Counted from the stretch's first letter, positions 1-8,459 are shown. The stretch: 64,000 bases of DNA from Mucilaginibacter sp. KACC 22773 (GCF_028736215.1 NZ_CP117883.1:6138001-6202000); one strand, 5' to 3'. Notes: generated from the sequence alone by a model not told the origin. Numbers and translations are program-made.

Positions 1-996
1 ATAACTTTCAAAAAAATAGCCAATAATCGATTTGAAATCCTGCATTGAAAATAAACTACCATCATTTTTGTTTTTTCCTTTTAAAAAGTCAAACCAAAAG
101 TCATTAATAAATTGATAGTAGCTTTTTTCTAAAAGATGATTTTGATCAGTAAGAATAAACCTAAAATCGTCTCTTTTATAGAATGGGTACTTTCTAATAC
201 TCAGCAATTTGAAAGATTCATTACTCTCGAACCTTTCTGAAAGAATATCAAACACATATTTGGTTGGATGATTTTCGGGAACCTGGTAATGAAACTGTAA
301 GTGTTCATGTTCTGCCTTATTCGCCATAAGTAGGCTATAGACCTCGAAAATGAACCTGTCATAAGTGAATTGATAAGTTTGTTCAAAATATACTTTTAAA
401 TAAACTGCAGTTTCGGGATGCTCTGATAAATATTCCATCAGCTTAAACCCTCTAAATACAATAAATAGTGGATCATTGATCAGCATTGATTCGTTTAACG
501 GTAGCAACTTCGGTGATAGCGTTTCGAAGTTGATGGGCTCGTTTTCCTTACCTTCTGTAATTTTAGTTATTTCAGAATTGACGGAAAACATATATAGTAG
601 AAAAGGTTCCCAGGTGTTGGGTGAAGACATTTGAAACCCTTCGATTACCGGAATATCAGATTGTATTATTTCTTCCATAGCAAAAAGACAGGCCTGCCTG
701 GAAAAAATATATGGAGCCGGTGAACGAGTCGCCTCGCGAATTATGATTGCGTATTTCTTAAATAAATCTGGGCGTTGACCACAAAACCATAGCAATTCAC
801 GTTCCTGGGTTGCCCAGGTTGTATCTACTTTTCGTTTCACCCCACCTGATAATCGGTAATTTAATCCAGCAATTTCAAGTAAAAGAATATCCTTGGATAA
901 ATGCCGAATTAATGAAGTTCGATCTTTTGGCGGGTCTTTTTTAAAAATTGTATGGTAGCCGAGGATACCGAAGGTTGTAGGTCTAGAATTACTCAT
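1..996 (-). CDS. Hypothetical protein, cut by the window edge
   Basis: An open frame runs on the minus strand from ATG at 996 to base 1 without a stop, so 332 residues are visible and the C-terminus lies outside the window. It begins MSNSRPTTFGILGYHTIFKK and is rich in charged and aromatic residues, with no signal peptide or obvious membrane segment, so it is probably cytoplasmic. I do not recognise the family and see no catalytic motif. It is divergent from the gene at 1249 and lies on the 3' side of tRNA-Ala, a common place for accessory genes. The long unbroken frame and plausible protein composition support it being real; the function is unknown. Confidence 0.7.
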   Translation of the reverse strand, partial: MSNSRPTTFGILGYHTIFKKDPPKDRTSLIRHLSKDILLLEIAGLNYRLSGGVKRKVDTTWATQERELLWFCGQRPDLFKKYAIIIREATRSPAPYIFSRQACLFAMEEIIQSDIPVIEGFQMSSPNTWEPFLLYMFSVNSEITKITEGKENEPINFETLSPKLLPLNESMLINDPLFIVFRGFKLMEYLSEHPETAVYLKVYFEQTYQFTYDRFIFEVYSLLMANKAEHEHLQFHYQVPENHPTKYVFDILSERFESNESFKLLSIRKYPFYKRDDFRFILTDQNHLLEKSYYQFINDFWFDFLKGKNKNDGSLFSMQDFKSIIGYFFESY

Positions 997-1169
997 ATGC
1001 TATAAATTGCATGAATGTCTTTGAATAAAATTAGCACTTAAATTAGTTCTTTTTAATTCTGAAAAGCCATAATCTCAATAAACGTGTTTAGTTTATCGTG
1101 ATAATATGCTAATACTTATATTGCTTATTATTCTGCGCCTTTATTAAGCATTTTTAAAAATTCAAGGAT

Positions 1170-1262
1170 ATGAATAAAGCCGATGTTTTAAAATTTGTGT
1201 GCTACGCAAATACACTGCGCAGCTATATATCAATTTTGGAAAAAAAAGATGAAATGGTATAA
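1170..1262 (+). CDS. Short ORF overlapping the next gene; 30 aa or a displaced N-terminus
   Basis: ATG at 1170 opens a 30-codon frame (MNKADVLKFVCYANTLRSYI...) ending at TAA 1260-1262. It overlaps the ATG at 1249 of the next gene by 14 bases in another frame. An A-run (about 1240-1247) lies in the overlap. It may be a translationally coupled leader peptide, a tiny separate gene, or the original start of the downstream gene cut off by an indel in the A-run. The sequence alone does not decide which. Confidence 0.35.
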   Translation: MNKADVLKFVCYANTLRSYISILEKKDEMV

Positions 1263-2118
1263 CATTGATGATGGGGATTATCCTGATCTTGAGGAGCCGG
1301 TCTTACTGGCCAAAGATCCGACAACGGATTTTATAAAAGAATGTCGACTGGGAAGATTGGTTTATATGGATGGCACAAATGAAAAGGGCTGGTTTGTCGA
1401 TAATGATGAAGCCACTATAACAGTTGCCTCCAGGAGATATTGGGCTAAACTAATTGAAACACCAATCGGTATTCCAAAGACAGATAATCTGGAAATTCTT
1501 AAAGTTTTTTTTGAAGGATATATGGGAGAGCTACGGCTCTATGAAAAAAAATTCCAGAAGCTCGCGGCCTGCATGATCACCAGTGGTAAAGGCACTTATT
1601 CATTGGATTACTATATCTCAGGCATTTTAAACAGAAGTCTATCCCTTATATACGGATTTGAAACATTAATCGGGACATCAAATTTTTTATCTGCAGCTCA
1701 TTTGGTTCGTCCACACTTAGATAATTATTTAAGGCTTTCTGCCGCGTGGATGGTTAGCGAGCCCCATGCATTTGCAACTAACGTTTGGAAAGGAGAAGTA
1801 ATTAGGAAGATGAAAGACAAATCCGGTAAATTCATGACGGATTCCTATTTGAAAGATAAAGCCGCTGAAGATTATCCTTGGATAACTAATGTTTACCAAG
1901 CCACTTCAGGTTTTATACATTTTGGCGAAAAGCATATCAGAAACGCAACTACTTTAATTACAGGCGAAGAGGATACTTTAACGACATTCATTGGCAAGGT
2001 AGACAATCAGGTTTCCTATGAGTCTAAAATTGAAGCCACTATTGGCATGATCGAAATATCGAATTGTATTGCTAAACAAGTTTATGGTTGGATTGAAACC
2101 AAGCGAATAAAAGGATAA
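1249..2118 (+). CDS. Hypothetical protein with DUF551-like N-terminus
   Basis: 289 residues from ATG 1249. The frame is open a little further upstream, to TTG 1195, but the only in-frame ATG upstream (1183) is followed by a stop, so 1249 is chosen. The first ~75 residues (MKWYNIDDGDYPDLEEPVLLA, later RRYWAKL) resemble the W-x-P-VL...HW pattern of small DUF551-type domains; this is a weak resemblance from memory. The rest looks helical, with no signal peptide or membrane segment. It is divergent from the gene ending at 996 and lies between it and tRNA-Ala, probably in an accessory region. No function can be assigned. Confidence 0.7.
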   Translation: MKWYNIDDGDYPDLEEPVLLAKDPTTDFIKECRLGRLVYMDGTNEKGWFVDNDEATITVASRRYWAKLIETPIGIPKTDNLEILKVFFEGYMGELRLYEKKFQKLAACMITSGKGTYSLDYYISGILNRSLSLIYGFETLIGTSNFLSAAHLVRPHLDNYLRLSAAWMVSEPHAFATNVWKGEVIRKMKDKSGKFMTDSYLKDKAAEDYPWITNVYQATSGFIHFGEKHIRNATTLITGEEDTLTTFIGKVDNQVSYESKIEATIGMIEISNCIAKQVYGWIETKRIKG

Positions 2119-2263
2119 AAAATTCAGCCTATTATATAATTTTGACTCTTAGTTTTCTTTTTTTTTCTATTTCAATTATTTTGAAAAGCTTAGAATTAAA
2201 ATTTGACTGATGTTTTATACCCTTTTAAACTAATTTATGTTTTATCACGGTTTTATCAGAAAT

Positions 2264-2295
2264 AAAAAAGGCATTTACGATTTTCGTAAATGCCT
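2264..2295 (-). terminator. Intrinsic terminator of tRNA-Ala
   Basis: A perfect 12-bp stem (2269-2280 with 2284-2295, arm AGGCATTTACGA) with a 3-base loop is followed on the minus strand by a T-run, just downstream of the tRNA 3' end. It faces the tRNA gene and separates it from the gene ending at 2118. Confidence 0.85.
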
Positions 2296-2306
2296 GATTA
2301 TCAATG

Positions 2307-2380
<74 letters not shown>

Positions 2381-2391
2381 GTTGCGGGTGG

Positions 2392-2399
2392 CAAATATA
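2392..2399 (-). promoter_or_regulatory. Bacteroidota -7 box of tRNA-Ala
   Basis: The minus strand reads TATATTTG, matching the TAnnTTTG consensus of the Bacteroidota primary sigma factor, 11 bases upstream of the tRNA 5' end. No clear -33 TTG is seen. Confidence 0.6.
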
Positions 2400-2437
2400 T
2401 AATTTTAAGTATTAAAAAAGAATTTGATTTTAAAAAA

Positions 2438-2971
2438 TTAGCTGCCGGGCTTAAAATCGCTATCCAATATCAATTGCATAAATTTCAAATCCAGCCAACG
2501 GTCAAACTTATAACCAACCTGCTTAAAAGTACCTATCTCTGTAAAACCAAGCTTCTGGTGCAGTTTAATACTCGCGACATTCCCGGCATCAATGCCCGCA
2601 ACAATAGTATGTATTGGCTGCTGTTTTACTGCTTCGATGAGTTGCCATAAAAGTTTTTCGGCTATACCTTGCTGCCTGTAAGCTTTGTGAACATATACAG
2701 AATGTTCAATAGTATACTGGTAGGCAGCCCATGCCCTGAAGGGACCATAAGTTGCAAATCCGGTTACCATGCCATCAAGCTCGGCCACTAAAACAGGAAT
2801 ATTGTGGTGGCGCTTGTCCTCCAGCCAATGCAGGCGCATATCAATAGTATGAGGTTCATAACTATACACGGCCGTTGTATTCAATATGGCATCATTGTAA
2901 ATATCAAGTATACCTTGGGCATCTTTGATTGATGCCAGCCGAATGGTCAAATCAGCATTTCTGTTTTCCAT
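2438..2971 (-). CDS. GNAT family N-acetyltransferase (phosphinothricin acetyltransferase-like)
   Basis: 177 residues, the usual length for the Pat/Bar-like branch of GNAT enzymes, which transfer acetyl from acetyl-CoA to an amine. The N-terminus IRLASIKDAQGILDIYN is the typical beta1-alpha1 of this group. Later HSVYVHKAYRQQGIAEKLL (about 90-108) contains the acetyl-CoA pyrophosphate loop (R-x-x-G-I/G-x), and AGIDAGNVASIKLHQKLGF is the conserved C-terminal core. The true substrate is unknown; many such genes acetylate methionine sulfoximine or other small amines. It is monocistronic, with a hairpin upstream at 3090-3121. Confidence 0.88.
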   Translation of the reverse strand: MENRNADLTIRLASIKDAQGILDIYNDAILNTTAVYSYEPHTIDMRLHWLEDKRHHNIPVLVAELDGMVTGFATYGPFRAWAAYQYTIEHSVYVHKAYRQQGIAEKLLWQLIEAVKQQPIHTIVAGIDAGNVASIKLHQKLGFTEIGTFKQVGYKFDRWLDLKFMQLILDSDFKPGS

Positions 2972-3089
2972 AGTATTTTAATCCATTATATAAACATAAA
3001 CCCTGAAAGCATTCTTCAATAGTTTTAACCCCTGAAGATTTTCGTCAAAATTACTCAAATGATGGTTTTAAACCCAAGTCCTTAAAACA

Positions 3090-3121
3090 AGTAAAGCCCC
3101 TGATGGGCAGGGGCCTTTACT
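3090..3121. other. Long hairpin, possible terminator or small-RNA 3' end
   Basis: AGTAAAGCCCCTG pairs with CAGGGGCCTTTACT across a five-base loop, a 13-bp stem with one bulge. On the minus strand it is followed by TTTACTTG, a weak U-tract. No recognised gene ends here on either strand. A minus-strand transcript starting near 3180 and ending here would be under 100 nt. An in-frame ATG at 3143 on the plus strand opens only a 29-codon frame. Confidence 0.35.
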
Positions 3122-3685
3122 AACCAATTATAAACCTAAATTATGAGAAGACTTTTTTTGTGTTTGTATTACGGTGTAAAAGTAACACTAAGTTTTTATA
3201 TTATTAAAAATTATTTTGTAATTTTATTGTAACTTTTATCAAAACACCTCAATACCGCTGTTTGATTTTCAAAAATACAAATAATTCATTATTAATGTGA
3301 TAATTTTTTAAAAAATTAATTATTAAGTTTTATAAAACCAAAAAGACAAAAAGAATATTATACTTTTCTTCATTTTTTTCCATTAAAAATTAAAATAAGC
3401 CAAAATAAACAGAATAAAAATCAAAAAATCACTTAAAAAATATTTCAAAATGATTTTCAATTGAATTTATGTCAAATTTTATTCCAAAAAATCATTTTTA
3501 AATAAAAAAATACATAAAATCCATTTTTTTTAATCCCATCCATCAAAAAAATCCGAATTTTTATTGACAATTTAAACTTCCTACATCTGAAGATATTGTG
3601 AACACCGGGATAAAATTTACTTTAAATAAGCACAATTTAAAAACTGCATCTTCATTTTTGCAGCGCGTTTTACAGTTTTAAATTT
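3122..3685. other. Very AT-rich gap without a recognisable gene
   Basis: About 560 bases before the MFS gene. From roughly 3190 to 3640 the sequence is almost entirely A and T, with many short A- and T-runs, and every frame is quickly closed. I see no RNA fold or clear promoter box. It could be an upstream regulatory or nucleoid-protein-bound region, or decayed DNA. Confidence 0.4.
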
Positions 3686-4882
3686 ATGACAACTAACCCG
3701 CCTACAAAAGCACACCCGCATTTAACATCGTTCACTTTATGGATTATGACCATTGCCACTTGTCTGGTGGTGGCCAATATTTACTACAACCAACCTTTGC
3801 TGGCCGATATTGCACACACTTTTAAAATCTCTGATAAAAAAGCCCAGCAGGTTTCGCTATTTACTCAAATTGGATATGCAACCGGTTTATTGTTTATTAT
3901 ACCACTGGCCGATATGCTTAAACGTAAGCGATTAATATTGATAGATTTTGCCCTTGTCATTATCTCGTTATTAATAAGCGCGGTAGCACCATCGGTGCTG
4001 GTGTTAACAATAGCCGGATTTTTAGTGGGGGTATCTTCGGTAATACCACAATTACTGATACCTATGGCCGCGCACCTGGCCAAACCGGCCGAACGCGGTA
4101 AAAAAATTGGCTTTGTAATGAGCGGCCTGTTGATAGGTATACTATTATCACGTACGCTAAGTGGTTTTATTGGCCAACATTTTGGCTGGCGTACAATGTA
4201 CTATATAGCTACGGGGTTAATGCTGGCCATGTGGCTAATGATATTTTTCTTTTTGCCCGAAGTTGAACCCGATTATAAAGGCAATTATAAAAACCTGATG
4301 AAATCGCTCATCCACCTGGTTAAAACTCAGCCAAAACTCAGGATGGCTGCCTTCCGGGGGGCCCTATGCTTTGCCGGTTTTAGCGCGTTTTGGACAACGC
4401 TGGTATTTTTACTAAAACAGCCCCAATTCAACGAAGGTAGTTCTGTTGCCGGCCTCTTTGGATTAGTCGGCGCGTTTGGCGCGTTGGCAGCCGGCTTAAT
4501 GGGCAGGTTAAGCGACAAAATGGATTCATACAAATTGTCAGGATATACACTATTATTAGTACTCGTTTCTTTTATCATCTTCTATTTCTCCAACAGCAGC
4601 ATCGTTGGTTTAATTATAGGGGTAATTGTATTGGATATGGGTGTGCAGGCTACACATATTTCTAACCAATCTATCATATTCGGCTTGATCCCCGAGGCGC
4701 GTAACAGGCTAAACACGGTATACATGGTGTGTTATTTTATAGGCGGCGCTTCGGGCACATTTTTGGCCAGCCTGGTTTGGAAAACTTACCAGTGGACCGG
4801 CGTGTGTGCCATTGGCGTTACATTGGCAGCCATCGCGCTGGCTGCGCACTTTATTAACTACAAAAAAAACGTTCGGAACTAA
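3686..4882 (+). CDS. MFS transporter, probable small-molecule exporter
   Basis: 398 residues with about twelve hydrophobic helices, the normal size for a 12-TM major facilitator. The first helix is followed by NIYYNQPLLADIAHTF, a signature of the NepI/YgaY-like drug and nucleoside exporters. The loop 2-3 motif is present as DMLKRKRLILI, and GRLSDKMDSYKLSGY marks the repeat in the second half. These carriers usually expel small molecules by proton antiport at the inner membrane; the substrate cannot be read from sequence. ATG 3686 is supported by the short charged N-terminus. It is monocistronic after an AT-rich gap. Confidence 0.9.
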   Translation: MTTNPPTKAHPHLTSFTLWIMTIATCLVVANIYYNQPLLADIAHTFKISDKKAQQVSLFTQIGYATGLLFIIPLADMLKRKRLILIDFALVIISLLISAVAPSVLVLTIAGFLVGVSSVIPQLLIPMAAHLAKPAERGKKIGFVMSGLLIGILLSRTLSGFIGQHFGWRTMYYIATGLMLAMWLMIFFFLPEVEPDYKGNYKNLMKSLIHLVKTQPKLRMAAFRGALCFAGFSAFWTTLVFLLKQPQFNEGSSVAGLFGLVGAFGALAAGLMGRLSDKMDSYKLSGYTLLLVLVSFIIFYFSNSSIVGLIIGVIVLDMGVQATHISNQSIIFGLIPEARNRLNTVYMVCYFIGGASGTFLASLVWKTYQWTGVCAIGVTLAAIALAAHFINYKKNVRN

Positions 4883-5087
4883 AGCAAGTGTTCGGTTATT
4901 GAGTACTAAGCGAACAGTGATTTTTGCGTTTTGAAATCCACGCTTTCAAAAATTTTAATTTTTATTAAAAATAAAAGTTACTCAAAAACAGATATTTACA
5001 TGTTATTGTAAAAATATTTTGAGCCAAAGATGACTTTTATGTTTTTTTGGCACGCTGTTGGAATACTACTCATCAAATGTAGCTGTT

Positions 5088-5261
5088 ATGGAAACTAAAA
5101 AGACAACGGTTAAGGAAAGCGAAAAGGAATGGGAAAACCCGGTGGAGCCAACAAAAACAACAGATGCACGCGATGAGGAGCAAATTTTAAGGCAATACAA
5201 TGAAGCAAAACGCCGCAAAAATAACCTTACCGAAAACCAGGAGACTGAAAAAAACGATTAA
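5088..5261 (+). CDS. Small highly charged hypothetical protein
   Basis: 57 residues from ATG 5088 (METKKTTVKESEKEWENP...); the frame extends to 5058, but the 5088 start better fits the charged composition. It is rich in K, E, N and T, lacks hydrophobic segments and is probably disordered or a short helix. It is followed at short distance by two tiny paralogous genes in the same direction and a shared terminator at 5694. No family recognised. Confidence 0.55.
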   Translation: METKKTTVKESEKEWENPVEPTKTTDARDEEQILRQYNEAKRRKNNLTENQETEKND

Positions 5262-5297
5262 ACAAAGACATTTAAAACATACAAAAAAACTAAAACT

Positions 5298-5426
5298 ATG
5301 AAAAGCACCAAAAAATTATCTACCAACAAATTAGTAGCGCGTTTTGATAAAGAATTAAAATTGTTACTGATGAATGATTTGAAATCTATAAAAGCTAAAG
5401 CAACCCGTTTAGCAACCGCAGCCTAA
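5298..5426 (+). CDS. Tiny protein with ARFDKEL motif, first of a tandem pair
   Basis: 42 residues: basic N-terminus MKSTKKLSTNK, then LVARFDKELKLLLMNDLKSI, then an Ala/Arg-rich tail ending TRLATAA. It shares the pattern (L/I)(V/I)ARFD(K/D)EL...L..DL(K/R) with the gene at 5470, so the two are paralogues, which supports both being translated. The core would form one amphipathic helix. It follows 5088-5261 by 36 bases. No known family recognised. Confidence 0.6.
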   Translation: MKSTKKLSTNKLVARFDKELKLLLMNDLKSIKAKATRLATAA

Positions 5427-5469
5427 TTAAAACTTACAACACACTTACCTATATATAAAACATCTACCT

Positions 5470-5634
5470 ATGAAAGCTTCTAAAACAAACCCAACCATCA
5501 GCGAATTAATTGCCCGCTTTGACGACGAGTTACTGAACATTTTATTGGAAGATCTTAGGAACTTCAAAGAAAGAAATCAATTTGTGCACAACAACAAGAA
5601 GGTAGCAGTACAATCAACACGTAAAGCTGCCTGA
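5470..5634 (+). CDS. Tiny protein with ARFDDEL motif, second of a tandem pair
   Basis: 54 residues. After MKASKTNPTISE comes LIARFDDELLNILLEDLRNF, closely matching the 5298 product, followed by a longer hydrophilic tail ending STRKAA. Its leader (ACCTATGAAA) resembles that of its neighbour and also a third ACCTATGAAA at about 5677, which runs straight into the terminator. The protein is likely a short helical, perhaps oligomeric or partner-binding peptide; the function is unknown. Confidence 0.6.
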   Translation: MKASKTNPTISELIARFDDELLNILLEDLRNFKERNQFVHNNKKVAVQSTRKAA

Positions 5635-5693
5635 CCATCATATATCTACATCTACCTATTAAAGTACAACATCGCACCTATGAAAACGGATAG

Positions 5694-5723
5694 AGCCCTG
5701 CTAAAACAGGGCTTTATTTTTTT
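5694..5723 (+). terminator. Intrinsic terminator after the small-gene cluster
   Basis: AGCCCTG (5694-5700) pairs with CAGGGCT (5707-5713), followed by TTATTTTTTT. It ends the plus-strand cluster and overlaps the end of lpxB on the opposite strand. Confidence 0.85.
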
Positions 5724-6826
5724 GTGGCGTATTTAACAATCAGTCGTGCGGTTTTGGCCGATGCACCGGGTTGGCCCATCCTTTGGTCAAGGGCATCATA
5801 ATCTTTCAACATCGTTTCACGGTAACTGCCTTCATTAATCAGTGCACCAAGTTCGGCAGCTATTTTCAGCTCATTACAGTCTTCCTGGATAAGCTCCTTT
5901 ACTATCGCCCTGCTTACAATCAGGTTAACCAATGATATAAATTTAACTTTTACCAACATACGGGCTATCGCGATGGTTAACGCGTTGCCTTTATATACTA
6001 CTACTTGTGGTATGTTAAACAAGGCAGTCTCTAAAGTTGCAGTTCCCGAGGCAACAATGGCGGCATGCGCGTTGGTTAACAAATCGTATGTGGCATTAAA
6101 TATTACGGGAATATTGGTATCCTTCACAAACTGGCTGTAAAACCCGGGCTTAAATGATGGCGCTCCTGCTATAACAAACTGATAGTCTTTAAACTGCCTG
6201 GCTACGGCAATCATATCCGGCAATAAATAATTTATTTCCTGTTTGCGGCTGCCCGGCAACAGCGCTATGATCTTTTTACCAGATACATTATTTTGCTTTA
6301 AAAATTCGGGATTAGGCTCAAATGCAGTTATTGCATCCAGCAACGGATTGCCTACATAATCAACATCCATTCCCCAGCTTTTATAAAAATCAACTTCAAA
6401 AGGCAATATGCAAAACAGATGATCAACTATCCGCTTGATTTTTAATACCCGCTTTTGGTTCCATGCCCATACTTTGGGCGAAATGTAGTAGTTAACCCGC
6501 AGGCCGATGGATTTAGCGTATTCTGCTATTTTTAAATTAAAGCCCGGAAAATCAATCAACACCAAAACGTCGGGTTGGTATGCCGCAATATCATCTTTAC
6601 AGGCTTTCATGTTTTTGAGGATGGCACGCAGGTTAACAACAACCTCCACAAAACCCATAAAGGCCATATCGGCATAGTGCTTCACCAGGGTTCCACCTTC
6701 GGCCTTCATCAGGTCGCCGCCAAAAAAACGAAATTCGGCGGCCAGATCAAGCTCCTTAAGTGCTTTCATCAGGTTGGCCCCGTGCAAATCGCCCGAGGCT
6801 TCGCCGGCTACCAGGTAATACTTCAT
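5714..6826 (-). CDS. lpxB: Lipid-A-disaccharide synthase
   Basis: 370 residues, standard length. LpxB joins UDP-2,3-diacylglucosamine to lipid X to make the lipid A disaccharide at the inner membrane. The N-terminus YYLVAGEASGDLHGANLMKA and the SPKVWAWNQKRV segment (about 135-146) are family signatures, as is the C-terminal half with the GSRKQEI loop and SGTATLETALF. It overlaps the upstream membrane gene by four bases (ATGA) and lies downstream of surE. SurE and LpxB are also neighbours in many other Bacteroidota, by memory. Nothing abnormal is visible. Confidence 0.97.
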   Translation of the reverse strand: MKYYLVAGEASGDLHGANLMKALKELDLAAEFRFFGGDLMKAEGGTLVKHYADMAFMGFVEVVVNLRAILKNMKACKDDIAAYQPDVLVLIDFPGFNLKIAEYAKSIGLRVNYYISPKVWAWNQKRVLKIKRIVDHLFCILPFEVDFYKSWGMDVDYVGNPLLDAITAFEPNPEFLKQNNVSGKKIIALLPGSRKQEINYLLPDMIAVARQFKDYQFVIAGAPSFKPGFYSQFVKDTNIPVIFNATYDLLTNAHAAIVASGTATLETALFNIPQVVVYKGNALTIAIARMLVKVKFISLVNLIVSRAIVKELIQEDCNELKIAAELGALINEGSYRETMLKDYDALDQRMGQPGASAKTARLIVKYATKK

Positions 6827-7092
6827 CGGATGGGTTGTAATTTGAGTAAAAACACCGCTGCCGTAAATACAAAGGTGATCAATATCATCCCCGTGCCTGT
6901 ATTGTCTTTCCCCTGCTTAAAACAATATCGGATGATAAAAAGATTCAGCGCTATGGCAACCAAATACGGAATACCCGGTTTATTTAATATCAAAAAGCTG
7001 CCTTTAAGCAGGTATAAAAAAATAAACAGGCTGATACCCGGCAATATCGAGCCGCCTACCAAACCAACCACTATACTGTTATTTTTAAGCAT
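6823..7092 (-). CDS. Small integral membrane protein
   Basis: 89 residues with three hydrophobic stretches: about 6-30 (VVGLVGGSILPGISLFIFLYLL), 38-58 and 68-85. Its end overlaps the lpxB start by four bases and it starts 22 bases after surE, so surE, this gene and lpxB form one transcription unit. I do not recognise the family; it may be an envelope or lipid A-related accessory protein judging only by neighbours. Confidence 0.75.
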   Translation of the reverse strand: MLKNNSIVVGLVGGSILPGISLFIFLYLLKGSFLILNKPGIPYLVAIALNLFIIRYCFKQGKDNTGTGMILITFVFTAAVFLLKLQPIR

Positions 7093-7114
7093 GTATTTTA
7101 TTTAGCACAGCAAT

Positions 7115-7891
7115 TTACACATTAAATGCCCAGGTGTTTAAAAACGGGATGGCGTGGTGCGCCGTCATATCAAACTGAACAGGTACCACCGATGCGTAAT
7201 TGTGTTCTAAAGCCCAAACATCGGTATCCTCGCCACCATCGTTTAACTGAAAAACACCGGTTAGCCAGTAATAGGGCCGTTTATGCGGATCAACCCTTTC
7301 ATCAAATTCTTCGGCCCATTTAGCGTTAGCCTGCCGGCAAATCTTGATTCCTTTAATATCGTGGGTGTTCGGAAAATTCACGTTAAGTAACGTATTTGCA
7401 GGTAAACCGTTGGCTAAAACCTGCAGGGCAAGCTCCTTAATATATTTAACGCAATGGCTAAAGTTAGCATCCAGGTTATAATCATCTAAAGAAAAACCAA
7501 TAGATGGAATACTTTCAATAGCGCCTTCAACAGCTGCCGACATGGTGCCGGAGTACAATACGTTAATGGAATTATTTAAGCCATGGTTAATGCCCGATAC
7601 GCATAAATCGGGCTTAAGCCCTTTAAATACTTTATTTACGGCAAGCTTCACACAATCAACCGGCGTACCAGAGCAGCGGTACATTTCGATGCCCTCATAA
7701 ATATCTACCTTATCTAAACGTAAAGGTTTACCTATAGTAATGGCGTGCCCCATGCCCGATTGCGGGCTATCGGGTGCAACAACCACTACCCTGCCTATCT
7801 CGCTCATGGCTTCAATTAATACTTTGATGCCGGGGGCGGTTATGCCATCATCGTTAACAACAAGTATGGTGGGTTTGATTGATTTCATCAC
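7115..7891 (-). CDS. surE: 5'/3'-nucleotidase SurE
   Basis: 258 residues, normal length. SurE is a metal-dependent phosphatase of nucleoside monophosphates. The metal-binding start ILVVNDDGITAPGI (D14, D15) is intact, followed by APDSPQSGMGHAIT, CSGTPVDCVKLA and SGINHGLNNSINVLYSGTMSAA with the catalytic Ser and Asn residues of the family. It is the first gene of the surE - membrane protein - lpxB unit and is divergent from the Uma2 gene. Confidence 0.97.
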   Translation of the reverse strand: MMKSIKPTILVVNDDGITAPGIKVLIEAMSEIGRVVVVAPDSPQSGMGHAITIGKPLRLDKVDIYEGIEMYRCSGTPVDCVKLAVNKVFKGLKPDLCVSGINHGLNNSINVLYSGTMSAAVEGAIESIPSIGFSLDDYNLDANFSHCVKYIKELALQVLANGLPANTLLNVNFPNTHDIKGIKICRQANAKWAEEFDERVDPHKRPYYWLTGVFQLNDGGEDTDVWALEHNYASVVPVQFDMTAHHAIPFLNTWAFNV

Positions 7892-7902
7892 GCGAAATTA
7901 AT

Positions 7903-7910
7903 TATATTTG
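7903..7910 (+). promoter_or_regulatory. -7 box TATATTTG before the Uma2-type gene
   Basis: TATATTTG matches TAnnTTTG and lies only four bases before the ATG at 7915 (MLTTEKK, the broken original start of the Uma2-type gene), so the mRNA would have almost no leader. The same spacing occurs at prfB. Confidence 0.5.
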
Positions 7911-7958
7911 ATTTATGCTGACGACTGAAAAGAAATAACTCTTGATGAATATCTGCAG

Positions 7959-8459
7959 ATGCCCATTGGTGCACCTTACCAATACATCAACGGGTGCTTG
8001 ATTGATTGGCCATCCCGAACAGTAAATCATCAACTTACCCTTGCAGCGGTAGCTACAGCCTTTATAACTTATGAAGACAGGGTTAAAAACGAAGGCACTT
8101 ATTTAATGCGACCAATTGAAGTAATACTCGGCAATCAAAACTCCTTTCAGCCAGACTTTGTTTACGTTGCCGAAGAAAGGCGCGATATCATTAGGGATTA
8201 TATTTATGGTCCGCCCGATTTGGTTGTCGAGGTTCTATGGGAAAAGAACGCCTATTATGACCTTCGCCCTAAAAAAGACACCTACGAAAAATACGGTGTA
8301 AAAGAATACGTCATTATTGACCCTATAGCGCAGAACGCCGATCTTTATGTATTAAGGGATGGCGTTTATTACCTTCATCAAAAAACGCAGAAAAATGAGA
8401 TAGTCCATTCTTTAATCTTGCCTGGCTTTGCAATTGAACTTGCAAAGGTTTTCAAATAA
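7959..8459 (+). CDS. Uma2 family protein (DUF820, PD-(D/E)XK fold), N-terminus frame-broken
   Basis: 166 residues from the internal ATG 7959. The PD-(D/E)XK core of the Uma2 family is present: QPDFVYV (about 65), PDLVVEVL with the catalytic E, then K in LRPKKDTYEKYGVKEYVIIDP. Family members normally start ~15 residues earlier with an ITLDEYL-like helix. That helix is encoded here just upstream in the same frame (ITLDEYLQ), but the natural start MLTTEKK at 7915 is one base out of frame and hits TAA at 7936. A single lost A in GAAAAGAAATAACT explains this. The role of Uma2 proteins is unknown; they are often found in many copies. Confidence 0.75.
   Translation: MPIGAPYQYINGCLIDWPSRTVNHQLTLAAVATAFITYEDRVKNEGTYLMRPIEVILGNQNSFQPDFVYVAEERRDIIRDYIYGPPDLVVEVLWEKNAYYDLRPKKDTYEKYGVKEYVIIDPIAQNADLYVLRDGVYYLHQKTQKNEIVHSLILPGFAIELAKVFK

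Noticed and set aside
5681..5737. Possible third tiny gene MKTDRALLKQGF...
   Set aside because: It is an 18-codon frame that runs through the terminator hairpin and lacks the ARFD core.
6575..7105. 176-codon plus-strand frame over lpxB
   Set aside because: It covers the start of lpxB and the membrane gene in antisense; the minus-strand genes are far better supported.
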